From: Sphingopyxis sp. GW247-27LB
GTDB lineage: Bacteria > Pseudomonadota > Alphaproteobacteria > Sphingomonadales > Sphingomonadaceae
NCBI RefSeq assembly: GCF_002277025.1
Contig: NZ_NIWD01000015.1
Coordinates: forward strand, 1-64,000
Length of the DNA stretch: 64,000 bases
Reading direction: 5' to 3'
Position numbers and translations under genes: made by a program. Each line of letters starts with the position of its first letter. Within the stretch, counting starts at the first letter, position 1. Shown piece after piece: positions 1 to 8,112 of the stretch. The notes beneath the pieces were generated by a model that saw only the letters and a list, made by a program, of their open reading frames with translations, was not told the origin of the DNA and searched no databases.

Positions 1-60
1 CCGAATGTCCTTCACCACCCGCTCGGCAGGCGCTTTGGAATTTGCTCGTTTTGATCTCAT
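1..60 (-). CDS. IS3-family transposase OrfA, N-terminal 20 residues only
   Basis: An ATG at 60 reads without a stop to the window edge and gives MRSKRANSKAPAERVVKDIR. From memory, the AERVVKDIR block closely matches the start of IS3-family OrfA proteins found in sphingomonads and other proteobacteria, where it precedes a helix-turn-helix that binds the element ends. A partial Shine-Dalgarno (GGAACGAAG) precedes the ATG. Only 20 codons are visible, so the call depends on a short match. It cannot be said whether the transposase is intact. Confidence 0.6.
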   Translation of the reverse strand, partial: MRSKRANSKAPAERVVKDIR

Positions 61-128
61 CTTCGTTCCTTACAGTCACTGCGATGAGACCAAAACACTC
101 CTCTATCCAACTACCTCAATCTGTCTCA
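1..128 (-). mobile_element. end of an IS3-like insertion sequence, cut by window edge
   Basis: The first 60 bases encode, on the minus strand, a peptide resembling the start of an IS3-family OrfA transposase. The stretch from 61 to about 128 would be the element's untranslated end. It is less GC-rich than its surroundings. Read on the minus strand, a possible terminus begins TGAGACAGATTGAGG at 128; IS3 elements typically start with TG and end with CA. The neighbouring gene's stop codon lies about 28 bases away, so the element inserted just beyond its 3' end. The terminus is inferred, because the other end and any target duplication are outside the window. Confidence 0.6.
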
Positions 129-155
129 TGAACGCTGACGGGGAACACGGTCGCT

Positions 156-905
156 TCAAATCAGCGGCCGGCAGAAATCCTTGGCATAAGGCGTACGAAG
201 CGCGTCTTCCCTGGTGACCTTCGGAACGCTCTGACCGACCGTTTTCGTCGTCAGCACATAGTCGTTCACATCCTTGATGCGCGCCTCCCTGGCGGCCACC
301 TGCCCATAGGAACGCCGCAACATCACCCAGTCGCCCTCTGACAGCAATTCCGGATTGTCCAGCGCCGCCAGATCGATCCACGACCGATCGGCATCATCGC
401 GGAGTTCCCTCAGGTTTTCGTAGTTCGAATAGGCGCCCGCATATTGGGTGCGCTCCGCCAGCGGCATATGGTTCAAGGCCCCGCTTTGCACGGCCAACTG
501 CCATACAGCATCCCCCGTGCTGGCATTCTGCGGCCGTCCGACCCGCCCCCTCATCTTCAAGGCTTCGCCGGCGGCGTGCCGCTTGAAGACGATATCGAGT
601 TGTGCCAGCCTCGCATCGACGCATGGTTGCTGCACCGCGCGTATTTTGACCGAGACCAGATGCTCGATGATATCGTCCTTCAGGGCTTCACGCTGCGCCT
701 CTGCGGCATGGCGCCAGTGGAGTGCTTCGACGGCTTGCTCTCCGGCCAGGGCGATCGCGACGCCGATCACGATGACGCTGATTTCCGACAGCAATTCGCG
801 CCAGCTATGGACCGGCTTGGGCTTGTGGATGTCCACGGCCGCCTCCTCCCCTTCCTCGACAAGAGGGTCCGCTGCCGGTAAGGCCGGATTGTTTTCCGCC
901 GTCAT
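156..905 (-). CDS. hypothetical protein with one N-terminal membrane segment
   Basis: A 249-residue protein that I cannot assign to a named family. The ATG at 905 was chosen because GGGGGGAAC lies just upstream; the open frame extends further but that part has no coding character. An acidic, proline-containing N-terminus of about 40 residues precedes one hydrophobic helix (ISVIVIGVAIALAGEQAVEA, about residues 42-61). The rest is a charged, mostly helical domain of about 190 residues. This is the topology of a single-pass inner-membrane protein with a soluble domain. Similar proteins of unknown function occur in sphingomonads. The gene lies next to an IS element and is followed upstream by 116 bases without features. 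Confidence 0.75.
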   Translation of the reverse strand: MTAENNPALPAADPLVEEGEEAAVDIHKPKPVHSWRELLSEISVIVIGVAIALAGEQAVEALHWRHAAEAQREALKDDIIEHLVSVKIRAVQQPCVDARLAQLDIVFKRHAAGEALKMRGRVGRPQNASTGDAVWQLAVQSGALNHMPLAERTQYAGAYSNYENLRELRDDADRSWIDLAALDNPELLSEGDWVMLRRSYGQVAAREARIKDVNDYVLTTKTVGQSVPKVTREDALRTPYAKDFCRPLI

Positions 906-1021
906 GATGTTCCCCCCCGGCCCACCGCTATCAATGTCGGAAGGATTTTGCCACCGTCTATCGCCGGATATCGGGTGGTGAGGAGGCTTCCCGAAGGTCG
1001 CCGAGGGGTAACGATGGAAGC

Positions 1022-1558
1022 CTAGGCCGGTTTCCAGCTCTTTCGCTCTTCGGCCTGCTTGAGCACCTCGAACGCCGCCTGCCCTGCCGCGAAGCGCTTC
1101 GCCGCCTCGGCATCGCCTGGCTTCACGTCGGGATGGCATTCCTTGGCGAGCGCGCGCCAGGCCTTCTTCGCCGCCTCGAAATCGGCGTCGGGCTCCAGGT
1201 CGAGCACCTCCAGCGCGCGCATTTCGTCCGCGCTGCGGCTGCCGTCGCCCGCTCCGCCCCAGCCATAATGCTGCGCGCGGGCATAGCTGCGCGCGCCGCG
1301 CGTTTCCTCGGCGGCGCGGTCGGCCGCTTCCTCGGCGCTGAGCCCCGCGAAATAATCCCAGCCGCGATTATATTCGGCGGCGTGCGCTTCGCAGAAATAC
1401 CAGCGTTCGGGACTATTCGGCGATTTGGGCGCGGGACAGTTGCCCGGTTCGGCGCACCCATGGCGGTCGCAGAGCCGCACCTGCTGCGCCTCGCGGCCTT
1501 GCCCATAGGCGCGCCAGCGGGGAAAACCCCAGTCGTCGGATCTCTTGGCGCGGCTCAT
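1022..1558 (-). CDS. J-domain (DnaJ-like) protein
   Basis: A 178-residue protein with a C-terminal J domain. The invariant HPD appears as CHPDVKPG, preceded by helix II (AAKKAWRALAKE). J domains stimulate the ATPase of DnaK-type Hsp70 proteins. The N-terminal half has a conserved sphingomonad block beginning SRAKRSDDWGFPRWR, and cysteines (LCDRHGC, GNCPAP, YFCEAH) spaced like a small zinc-binding segment. No glycine-rich linker or full DnaJ zinc finger is present, so it is a specialised co-chaperone rather than DnaJ. The start is uncertain: ATGs at 1558, 1567 and 1627 are possible and none has a good ribosome site. I chose 1558 because recognisable sequence starts there. Confidence 0.85.
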   Translation of the reverse strand: MSRAKRSDDWGFPRWRAYGQGREAQQVRLCDRHGCAEPGNCPAPKSPNSPERWYFCEAHAAEYNRGWDYFAGLSAEEAADRAAEETRGARSYARAQHYGWGGAGDGSRSADEMRALEVLDLEPDADFEAAKKAWRALAKECHPDVKPGDAEAAKRFAAGQAAFEVLKQAEERKSWKPA

Positions 1559-1723
1559 CCGGCCCATGTAGCGACTGGGCTTCGCGATGGCTAGGCGCGA
1601 AGCCGCAAAGCTGGGGCCAATCGACATTCAGAAGATGGCGAACCGAAAATGGTGGTTTTTCGCGACCCGGAGCGCGGCGTGCTGATGGCACCTGAGCACC
1701 GGAAGCGCGAAAGGCCGCTGGTC

Positions 1724-2509
1724 CTAGTCCTTGACGGTATAGCCGAACGCCTTGTGCGCCAACTTCACCACCGCTGGGTCGCGATCGGGCGGGGTCATCG
1801 GCACCGCGGCCTCCAGCGCCTCGGCGACATGGGCCAGCGCGGCGATGCGCGCGGCTTTCTTGTTGTTGCCGTCGATCACCTTCCATGGCGCCCAGCGCGT
1901 ATCGGTCTGTTCGAACATCTCATGCATCGCGGCGAGATAATCCTTGCGCTTGGCGCGGTTGCGATAATCTTCGGGCCCGGTCTTCCAGCGTTTCCAAGGA
2001 TCGTCGAGCCGGTCGGCGAAGCGCTGGTCCTGCTCTTCCTGCGTGACGTGGACGAACAGTTTGACGAGGTTGGTGCGCGACCCGGTCAGTTGCGCCTCAT
2101 ACTCGTTGATCTCGTCATAGCCCTTGCGCCATTCGGCCTCGGTCGCGAAACCCTCGACGCGCTCGACGAGCACGCGGCCGTACCAGCTGCGGTCGAAGAT
2201 CGAGATCTCGCGGTTGCCAGGCAGCCGCTTCCAGAAGCGCCAGAGGAAGTGGCGCGCCTTTTCCTCGTCGCTCGGGGCGCCGATCGGCCAAACCTCGAAA
2301 TAGCGCGGGTCGAGCTGCGCGACGAGGCGCTGGATGATCCCGCCCTTCCCCGCCGCGTCCCAGCCCTCGAACATGATGACGCTGCGCTGGCCGTGGGTGA
2401 TATGCGCGGCCTGCACGCGCTCCAGCCGCTCCTGCAGAGCGACCAGATCGTCGCCATAGGAGCCGTCATATTTGGCGCCGGCTTCATAGTCGGCGAGATC
2501 GATCGTCAT
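1724..2509 (-). CDS. ppk2: polyphosphate kinase 2 family protein
   Basis: A 261-residue PPK2-family nucleotide kinase, which transfers phosphate between polyphosphate and nucleoside di- or monophosphates in the cytoplasm. The P-loop GWDAAGKGG is at residues 49-57 and the Walker B-like FDRSWYGR at 105-112, followed by the basic lid region KRWKTGPEDYRNR. The length matches the single-domain PPK2 class. Whether it prefers ADP, GDP or AMP cannot be read from the sequence with confidence. PPK1 and the exopolyphosphatase lie 4-8 kb away. About 60 bases separate it from the upstream hydrolase gene in the same direction. Confidence 0.93.
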   Translation of the reverse strand: MTIDLADYEAGAKYDGSYGDDLVALQERLERVQAAHITHGQRSVIMFEGWDAAGKGGIIQRLVAQLDPRYFEVWPIGAPSDEEKARHFLWRFWKRLPGNREISIFDRSWYGRVLVERVEGFATEAEWRKGYDEINEYEAQLTGSRTNLVKLFVHVTQEEQDQRFADRLDDPWKRWKTGPEDYRNRAKRKDYLAAMHEMFEQTDTRWAPWKVIDGNNKKAARIAALAHVAEALEAAVPMTPPDRDPAVVKLAHKAFGYTVKD

Positions 2510-2571
2510 CGCTGAATCCCCTCGGGTCCTCTCGCCGCTGCTATCACAGCGGTCCCACGGACGCGATGCGA

Positions 2572-3459
2572 TTAACCCTGATTTTCCGTCACTCCGGCGA
2601 GCAGCGCCGCGACGCGCGCCGGGTCCTCCATCGGGATGAAATGGCTGTTATCCGTCCACAGCTCGTCGCGCACCGCGCCGATCCGCGCGCCGAGCCCGGG
2701 CCAGGTCGGGCTTTGCGAGAAATCCATCGCATCGCCGCGCGATCCCGCCGGCGCGCGGATCAGTGTCATCGGTGCCGCGACGCCGTCCATCCAGGCATAG
2801 GGGTCCGTGCGCAGCGCATTCTGATACATCGAAGCTTCGAGCGCCGGCGGACAGGCGAGTTCATACCCCTCGCCCGATCCCGCGGGCAGCAGGCCATAAG
2901 TGCAATAGTCCGCCAGCACCTCGGGCCGCCAGCGGCTGTAGGGCAGCCGGTCGGCAAAGCGTGCGCGCATCGCCTCCGCGCTGTCCCACGCGTTGCGGCG
3001 GCGCGCGACGGGATGCTCGGCGGGATCGGGCACCGGCGTATCGTCCGCGCCAGCGTAAAGCACCGGGTCCATGATCACCGGGTCGATCAGGACGAGATGG
3101 GCGAAGGCATCGGGCCGTTCGGCGGCGAGCCGCGTCAGCACATGGCCGCCCATGCTGTGCCCGCAACCGACGAGTGTCCGCCCGGCCATCCGGTCGAGCA
3201 GCGGCAGAAGCACCTCGGCATTGGCGCCCCAGTCGGCGAGCGTCGCGGGCTTGAAGCTGCGCCCATGCCCGCGATGATCGGGCGCGATCACATGCGTCCC
3301 CGCCGGAAGCGCCGCGACGATCTGGTCCCACAGCCGCGCATGAAAGCCGGTCGCGTGGAGCAGCAGGAGCGAAGCTCCTTCCCCCGGCGCACCCCATTCG
3401 AACCAGCAGATGTCGCCGCCCGGCGTTTGCAGCCGGTGTTCGCGGGGCGCGGCGCGCAC
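2572..3459 (-). CDS. alpha/beta-fold hydrolase
   Basis: A 295-residue alpha/beta hydrolase. The nucleophile elbow GHSMGG places the serine at residue 102; HATGFHARLW forms the oxyanion region and DNSHFIPMEDP near the C-terminus carries the catalytic histidine. No signal peptide is visible, so it is cytoplasmic. The substrate is unknown; such proteins include esterases, epoxide hydrolases and lactonases. The start is GTG at 3459, two bases past the aspS stop codon, so it is probably translated from the aspS transcript. Confidence 0.85.
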   Translation of the reverse strand: MRAAPREHRLQTPGGDICWFEWGAPGEGASLLLLHATGFHARLWDQIVAALPAGTHVIAPDHRGHGRSFKPATLADWGANAEVLLPLLDRMAGRTLVGCGHSMGGHVLTRLAAERPDAFAHLVLIDPVIMDPVLYAGADDTPVPDPAEHPVARRRNAWDSAEAMRARFADRLPYSRWRPEVLADYCTYGLLPAGSGEGYELACPPALEASMYQNALRTDPYAWMDGVAAPMTLIRAPAGSRGDAMDFSQSPTWPGLGARIGAVRDELWTDNSHFIPMEDPARVAALLAGVTENQG

Positions 3460-3461
3460 GC

Positions 3462-5243
3462 TCAGTTCTTCGGCCCGTCGACCAGCCGGATGCTGAGTTC
3501 CTTGAGCTGCTTGTCGCTGACCGGCGCCGGGGCGCCCATCATCAGATCCTCGGCCTTCTGGTTCATCGGGAAGACGACGACTTCGCGGATATTCGGCTCG
3601 TCGGCGAGCAGCATGACGATGCGGTCGACCCCCGGTGCCGACCCGCCATGCGGCGGGGCGCCGAATTTGAACGCGTTGATCATGCCGCTGAAGTTCGCAT
3701 CGACCTCGGCCTGCGAATAGCCCGCGATCTCGAACGCCTTGTACATGATGTCCGGGCGGTGGTTGCGGATCGCGCCCGACGAGAGTTCGACGCCGTTGCA
3801 GACAATGTCATATTGCCATGCGAGGATGTCGAGCGGGTCTTTGGTCTCGAGCGCTTCGAGCTCGCCCTGCGGCATCGAAAACGGGTTGTGGCTGAAGTCG
3901 ATCTTGCCGGTGTCCTCGTCGGCTTCGAACATCGGGAAATCGACGATCCAGCACATTTCGAACTTGCCCGGGTCGATGAGGTCGAGCTGCTCGGCGACGC
4001 GGGTGCGCGCGAGGCCGGCGAGCTTCGCCGCCATGGCTTCCTTGCCCGCAGCAAAGAACAGGCCGTCGTCGGGACCGATGCCGAGCTCGGCGGCGAGCGC
4101 GTCCATCTTCTCGGGCCCATGGTTCTTGGCGATCGGCCCGCCCCATTCGCCACCCTTGCGCGTCGCATAGCCGAGGCCGGCAAAACCCTCGCCCTGCGCC
4201 CAGCTGTTCATGTCGTCGAAGAATTTGCGGCTCTTCTCGGCGGTCGCGGGTGCCGGGATCGCGCGCACCACATCGCCCGCGGCAACAATGTCGGCGAAGC
4301 GGCCGAAGCCCGAGCCGGTGAAGTGCGACGAGACGTCGGTGATGATCAGCGGGTTGCGCAGGTCAGGCTTGTCGTTGCCATATTTCAGCATCGATTCGCG
4401 GTAGGGAATGCGCGGGAAGCTGCCCGCCGGGGTTACCGACTTGCCGCCCGCAAACTCCTCGAACACGCCCGCCAGCACCGGCTCGATCGCGTTGAAGACA
4501 TCGTCCTGCGTGACGAAGCTCATCTCGAAGTCGAGCTGGTAGAATTCGCCCGGCGACCGGTCGGCGCGCGCATCCTCGTCGCGGAAACAGGGCGCGATCT
4601 GGAAATAGCGGTCGAAGCCCGCGACCATCAGCAGCTGCTTGAACATCTGCGGTGCCTGCGGCAGCGCATAGAATTTGCCGGGGTGGACGCGGCTCGGCAC
4701 CAGATAATCGCGCGCGCCCTCGGGCGACGAGGCGGTCAGGATCGGCGTCTGATATTCGGTGAAACCCTGATCGACCATGCGGCGGCGGAGCGACGCGATC
4801 ACGTTCGAGCGGAGCAGGATGTTGGCGTGGAGCCGTTCGCGGCGCAGGTCGAGGAAGCGGTATTTGAGGCGGATATCCTCGGGATATTCCTGTTCGCCCG
4901 CGACCGGCATCGGCAGCTCGATCGCCGCCGACTGGACCGAGACGTCGCGCGCGCGGACTTCGATCGCGCCGGTCGGCAGGTTTGCGTTAGTCGTTTCGGG
5001 CGAGCGCGCGACGACCTCGCCGGTGATCGTCACGACGCTTTCGGCGCGCAGCCCGTCGAGCGTCGCGAAGACCGCGTCGCTGCTGTCGGCGACGATCTGG
5101 GTCAGGCCGTAATGATCGCGCAGGTCGACGAAGAGCAGCCCGCCATGGTCGCGCTTCCGGTGCACCCATCCCGACAGGCGGACATTCTGGCCGACATCCT
5201 CGGCGCGAAGCTGGCCACAGTTATGGGTGCGATAGGCGTGCAT
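3462..5243 (-). CDS. aspS: aspartate--tRNA ligase
   Basis: A 593-residue class II aminoacyl-tRNA synthetase of the bacterial AspRS type, charging tRNA-Asp in the cytoplasm. It opens with the anticodon-binding OB fold ([20 protein letters not shown]), followed by motif 2 ([20 protein letters not shown]), the bacterial GAD insertion, and motif 3 ([13 protein letters not shown]). Length is normal for the family. ATG at 5243 is the natural start. Whether it also charges tRNA-Asn cannot be told from this window. The alpha/beta hydrolase follows after two bases, and rnd diverges on the other strand. Confidence 0.97.
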   Translation of the reverse strand: MHAYRTHNCGQLRAEDVGQNVRLSGWVHRKRDHGGLLFVDLRDHYGLTQIVADSSDAVFATLDGLRAESVVTITGEVVARSPETTNANLPTGAIEVRARDVSVQSAAIELPMPVAGEQEYPEDIRLKYRFLDLRRERLHANILLRSNVIASLRRRMVDQGFTEYQTPILTASSPEGARDYLVPSRVHPGKFYALPQAPQMFKQLLMVAGFDRYFQIAPCFRDEDARADRSPGEFYQLDFEMSFVTQDDVFNAIEPVLAGVFEEFAGGKSVTPAGSFPRIPYRESMLKYGNDKPDLRNPLIITDVSSHFTGSGFGRFADIVAAGDVVRAIPAPATAEKSRKFFDDMNSWAQGEGFAGLGYATRKGGEWGGPIAKNHGPEKMDALAAELGIGPDDGLFFAAGKEAMAAKLAGLARTRVAEQLDLIDPGKFEMCWIVDFPMFEADEDTGKIDFSHNPFSMPQGELEALETKDPLDILAWQYDIVCNGVELSSGAIRNHRPDIMYKAFEIAGYSQAEVDANFSGMINAFKFGAPPHGGSAPGVDRIVMLLADEPNIREVVVFPMNQKAEDLMMGAPAPVSDKQLKELSIRLVDGPKN

Positions 5244-5413
5244 TTTCTGGTCTTTCGATGATTGGGAAAATCAACTTTATCGTGATTTATGGCCGCGCCT
5301 AAGGCAGGTCGGCGCGCCATTTGTCAAGCTCTGCGCCGCTACGCGCATTTTTCGCGCTTTGGGGTTCGACGAGATTGGGGCAAATTTTCCTGCCCGTCCG
5401 CCGCAACTCGCTG

Positions 5414-5419
5414 TATAGG
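5414..5419 (+). promoter_or_regulatory. possible -10 element of rnd
   Basis: TATAGG ends six bases before the rnd ATG at 5426. If it is the -10 element, transcription would begin at or next to the start codon and the mRNA would be leaderless. This fits the lack of a Shine-Dalgarno before the ATG. No convincing -35 hexamer is visible at the expected spacing. Confidence 0.4.
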
Positions 5420-5425
5420 CGCGGC

Positions 5426-6616
5426 ATGCAAGTCCATCCGTTAATCGAGTCCAACGCTGCACTCATCACATTCTGCGACCTCATAAAGGACAGCGATTTC
5501 ATCGCGGTCGATACCGAGTTCATGCGCGAGAACACCTTCTGGCCCGAACTCTGCCTGATCCAGGTCGCCAACAGCGAACATGCCGCCGCGATCGACCCGA
5601 TGGCGCCGGGGATCGACTTGACGCCGCTGCTCGACCTGCTCGTCGACAATGAGGCGGTGCTGAAGGTCTTTCACGCCGGCGGCCAGGATGTCGAAATCAT
5701 CTTCAACCTGACCGGCAAGACGCCGCACCCGATCTTCGACACCCAGATCGGCCAGATGGCGCTCGGCCAGGCCGAGCAGGTCGGCTATTCGAACCTCGTC
5801 GAAGCGTGGCTCGGCATCATGCTCGACAAGGGCGCGCGCTTCACCGACTGGAGCCGCCGTCCGCTCGACAAGCGCCAGATCGACTATGCGATCGGCGACG
5901 TCACCCACCTCGCCAAGATCTTTCCGATGATGCTGAAAAAGCTGGTCAAGACCGGGCGCGGCCACTGGCTCGACGAGGAAATGGAAAAGCTCGCCGACCC
6001 GGCGAACTACAGCGTCGACCCCGAAAAGGCCTGGCTGCGGATCAAGGTGCCGTCGCGCAAGCCCGACGTGCTCGGGCGGCTGCAGGCGCTCGCCGCATGG
6101 CGCGAGCGCGAGGCGCGCTCCAAGAATCTGCCGCGCGGCCGCATCGTCAAGGACGAGACGCTCGCCGACCTCGCCGCGCATCCGCCCAAGGACCAGGACG
6201 GCCTCGGCCGCGTCCGCGGGCTCTCGGCGACCTGGAAGAGCAACGACATCGGCGGTCGGCTGATGGACGCGCTCGCGGGCGCGAAGCCGCTCTCGAAGGA
6301 CGAAATGCCCGATCGCGCGCCGCGCGGACCAGGGCTCGGCAAGGAAGGCGCGCTCGTCGCCGACCTCCTCAAGCTGCTGCTCAAGATTCGCGCGCGCGAA
6401 CTCAACGTCGCGGCGCGGCTGATCGCGCGCAGCGACGACCTCGAAGCGCTGGCGGCGGGGCGCCGTGACGGCATTCCGATGCTCGAGGGTTGGCGCGAGG
6501 ATGTCTTCGGCCACGCCGCGCTCGATCTGGTCGAAGGCCGGATGGGCTTCGCGGTCAAGAACGGCAAGCTGGTGATGAGCAGCATCGACGCGGCCGCACC
6601 CGCCGACGCCGCCTGA
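5426..6616 (+). CDS. rnd: ribonuclease D
   Basis: A 396-residue DEDD-family 3'-5' exoribonuclease that trims the 3' ends of tRNA precursors and other small RNAs. The exonuclease motifs are visible: FIAVDTEFMREN (Exo I), VFHAGGQDVEII (Exo II) and YAIGDVTHL (Exo III, Tyr and Asp). An HRDC domain follows from about residue 205 (LQALAAWREREARSKNLPRG), and a second helical HRDC-like segment closes the protein. The ATG at 5426 was chosen over the longer frame because similarity begins at MQVHPLIES. It diverges from aspS across a 182-base gap. Confidence 0.95.
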   Translation: MQVHPLIESNAALITFCDLIKDSDFIAVDTEFMRENTFWPELCLIQVANSEHAAAIDPMAPGIDLTPLLDLLVDNEAVLKVFHAGGQDVEIIFNLTGKTPHPIFDTQIGQMALGQAEQVGYSNLVEAWLGIMLDKGARFTDWSRRPLDKRQIDYAIGDVTHLAKIFPMMLKKLVKTGRGHWLDEEMEKLADPANYSVDPEKAWLRIKVPSRKPDVLGRLQALAAWREREARSKNLPRGRIVKDETLADLAAHPPKDQDGLGRVRGLSATWKSNDIGGRLMDALAGAKPLSKDEMPDRAPRGPGLGKEGALVADLLKLLLKIRARELNVAARLIARSDDLEALAAGRRDGIPMLEGWREDVFGHAALDLVEGRMGFAVKNGKLVMSSIDAAAPADAA

Positions 6617-6626
6617 TCTCGAAAGC

Positions 6627-8108
6627 CTAAAGCAGCACCAGTTCCGGCTTCGCGCCGAGCGCCTGCGCCAGCGAGCGCAGGCGGCGCTCGACCGATTCGC
6701 CGGCAAGATGGTGCCAGCCGGGATTCAGACGCAGCACGAGCCGGTCATCCTCGCACCCGATCGCACTGCCTTTCAGCGGCGCTTCGACCCCGCCGGTCAG
6801 CCGCTGCGCCAACCGGATCGCAAGCCCCCATTGCCGCGCCCGCCCGAGCCGTTCGGCGCCGACGAGCGCGCCCATCACCGGGAAATCCACATCATTGCCG
6901 CCGAACCCCGCATGGAGCGCGCGTGCAAGCAGGATGCGCCCCGGAATGTCGATGCCGCGCCAGTTGCCGTGGAGCCCGATCTCGGTTCCGCGTTCGGCGC
7001 GAAAGTCGGGGTTCGCCGACCAGGCGACGTCGCTGAGCAGGCTCGCGGCGAGCCGGACGCGGCGATCGGCGTCCGCTTCGTGCGCGAACAGCGGCGCGAT
7101 CCAGTCGGCGATCGCGCGCCCGTGCGGCGCGAAGCGCGCCAGGCGGCGGCCCTCGAATTCGGCGGCGACGATCAGCGGGTCCTGCGCCTGTGTTTTCGCG
7201 TCGAGCGCCTGATAGAGCAGCCCTTCGCGCAGGCCTGACGACGAGATCGTCATTTCGGGCACGTCGATGATGTTGACGAGCGCCGCGAGCAGCGCCGCCG
7301 CATCGGGCAGCGTCACCGCACGGTTCGCCGCCATGCCGGGGATCGCCTTCAGCTCCTCGACGCTCAGCCGCTTGGTCGCGCGCAGCAGGCGGCGAAGCGC
7401 GCTGCGCGGCAGCGTATGCTGGTCGAGCACCGCGAGCGGATCCTTGGTGAGTTCGAGGTCGAGCCGCGACAGCGCGCGCCACGATCCGCCGACGAGATAG
7501 AGCGGCAGGCCGGTGAGATTGCCGGGCCAGCCCGCTCCCTTGAGCAGCTTGCGAACCGCGCGCTCGAACTGCTGCTGCCCCTCCTTGCGGAGCGCCGGCA
7601 GCCGCAGCACACCCAGCGGAAAGGACGCGCATCGTCCGACGCGCCCCTGCGCGACCTCGGCGAGTTCGAGGCTGCCGCCACCGAGGTCGACCGCGATGCC
7701 GTGCGCGTCGGGGATCGCCGACAGCACCCCGCAACCCGCCGCCAACGCCTCTTCCTCGCCCGACAGCAGCCGGATCACCAGCCCCGCCTCGGCGGCACCG
7801 GCGATGAAATCGGCGCCGTTGGTCGCATCGCGCACCGCGGCGGTCGCGACACATTGCAGATCCTCGACCTCCATATGCTGCGCGAGCAGCGCATAGCGGC
7901 GCAGCGCGATCAGGCCGCGCTCGGCATCTTCGGGCGCGATCTTCCCGTCGGTCGACAGGCCGCGGCCGAGGCCGGCGGGCACCTTCTCGTTGAAGATCAC
8001 CGCGGGTGCGCGCGGCGGGCCTTCGTAGACGACGAGGCGCACCGAGTTGGAGCCGATATCGATGACGGCCGAGCGGTGGATGGCGAGTTCGGGGGCGCGG
8101 TGACGCAA
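6627..8108 (-). CDS. ppx: exopolyphosphatase, Ppx/GppA family
   Basis: About 493 residues of the Ppx/GppA family, which removes phosphate from polyphosphate chains or from pppGpp. The actin-like phosphate-binding motifs are AVIDIGSNSVRLVVYE near the N-terminus and GIAVDLGGGSLELAEV about 125 residues later. A C-terminal helical extension (LARFAPHGRAIADWIAPLFA) resembles the HD-like part of longer Ppx proteins. The start is unclear: no ATG lies close to the conserved beginning. TTG at 8108, five bases past the ppk stop, was chosen; GTG at 8177 inside ppk is the alternative. It lies in the same operon as ppk1. Confidence 0.9.
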   Translation of the reverse strand: MRHRAPELAIHRSAVIDIGSNSVRLVVYEGPPRAPAVIFNEKVPAGLGRGLSTDGKIAPEDAERGLIALRRYALLAQHMEVEDLQCVATAAVRDATNGADFIAGAAEAGLVIRLLSGEEEALAAGCGVLSAIPDAHGIAVDLGGGSLELAEVAQGRVGRCASFPLGVLRLPALRKEGQQQFERAVRKLLKGAGWPGNLTGLPLYLVGGSWRALSRLDLELTKDPLAVLDQHTLPRSALRRLLRATKRLSVEELKAIPGMAANRAVTLPDAAALLAALVNIIDVPEMTISSSGLREGLLYQALDAKTQAQDPLIVAAEFEGRRLARFAPHGRAIADWIAPLFAHEADADRRVRLAASLLSDVAWSANPDFRAERGTEIGLHGNWRGIDIPGRILLARALHAGFGGNDVDFPVMGALVGAERLGRARQWGLAIRLAQRLTGGVEAPLKGSAIGCEDDRLVLRLNPGWHHLAGESVERRLRSLAQALGAKPELVLL

Positions 8109-8112
8109 CGGG

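Noticed and set aside
5..217. A 70-residue open frame on the plus strand.
   Set aside because: It crosses the IS end and the 3' end of a gene on the other strand and has no ribosome site or similarity.
5441..6706. A 421-residue open frame on the minus strand.
   Set aside because: It is antisense to rnd; the DEDD motifs support the plus-strand gene.
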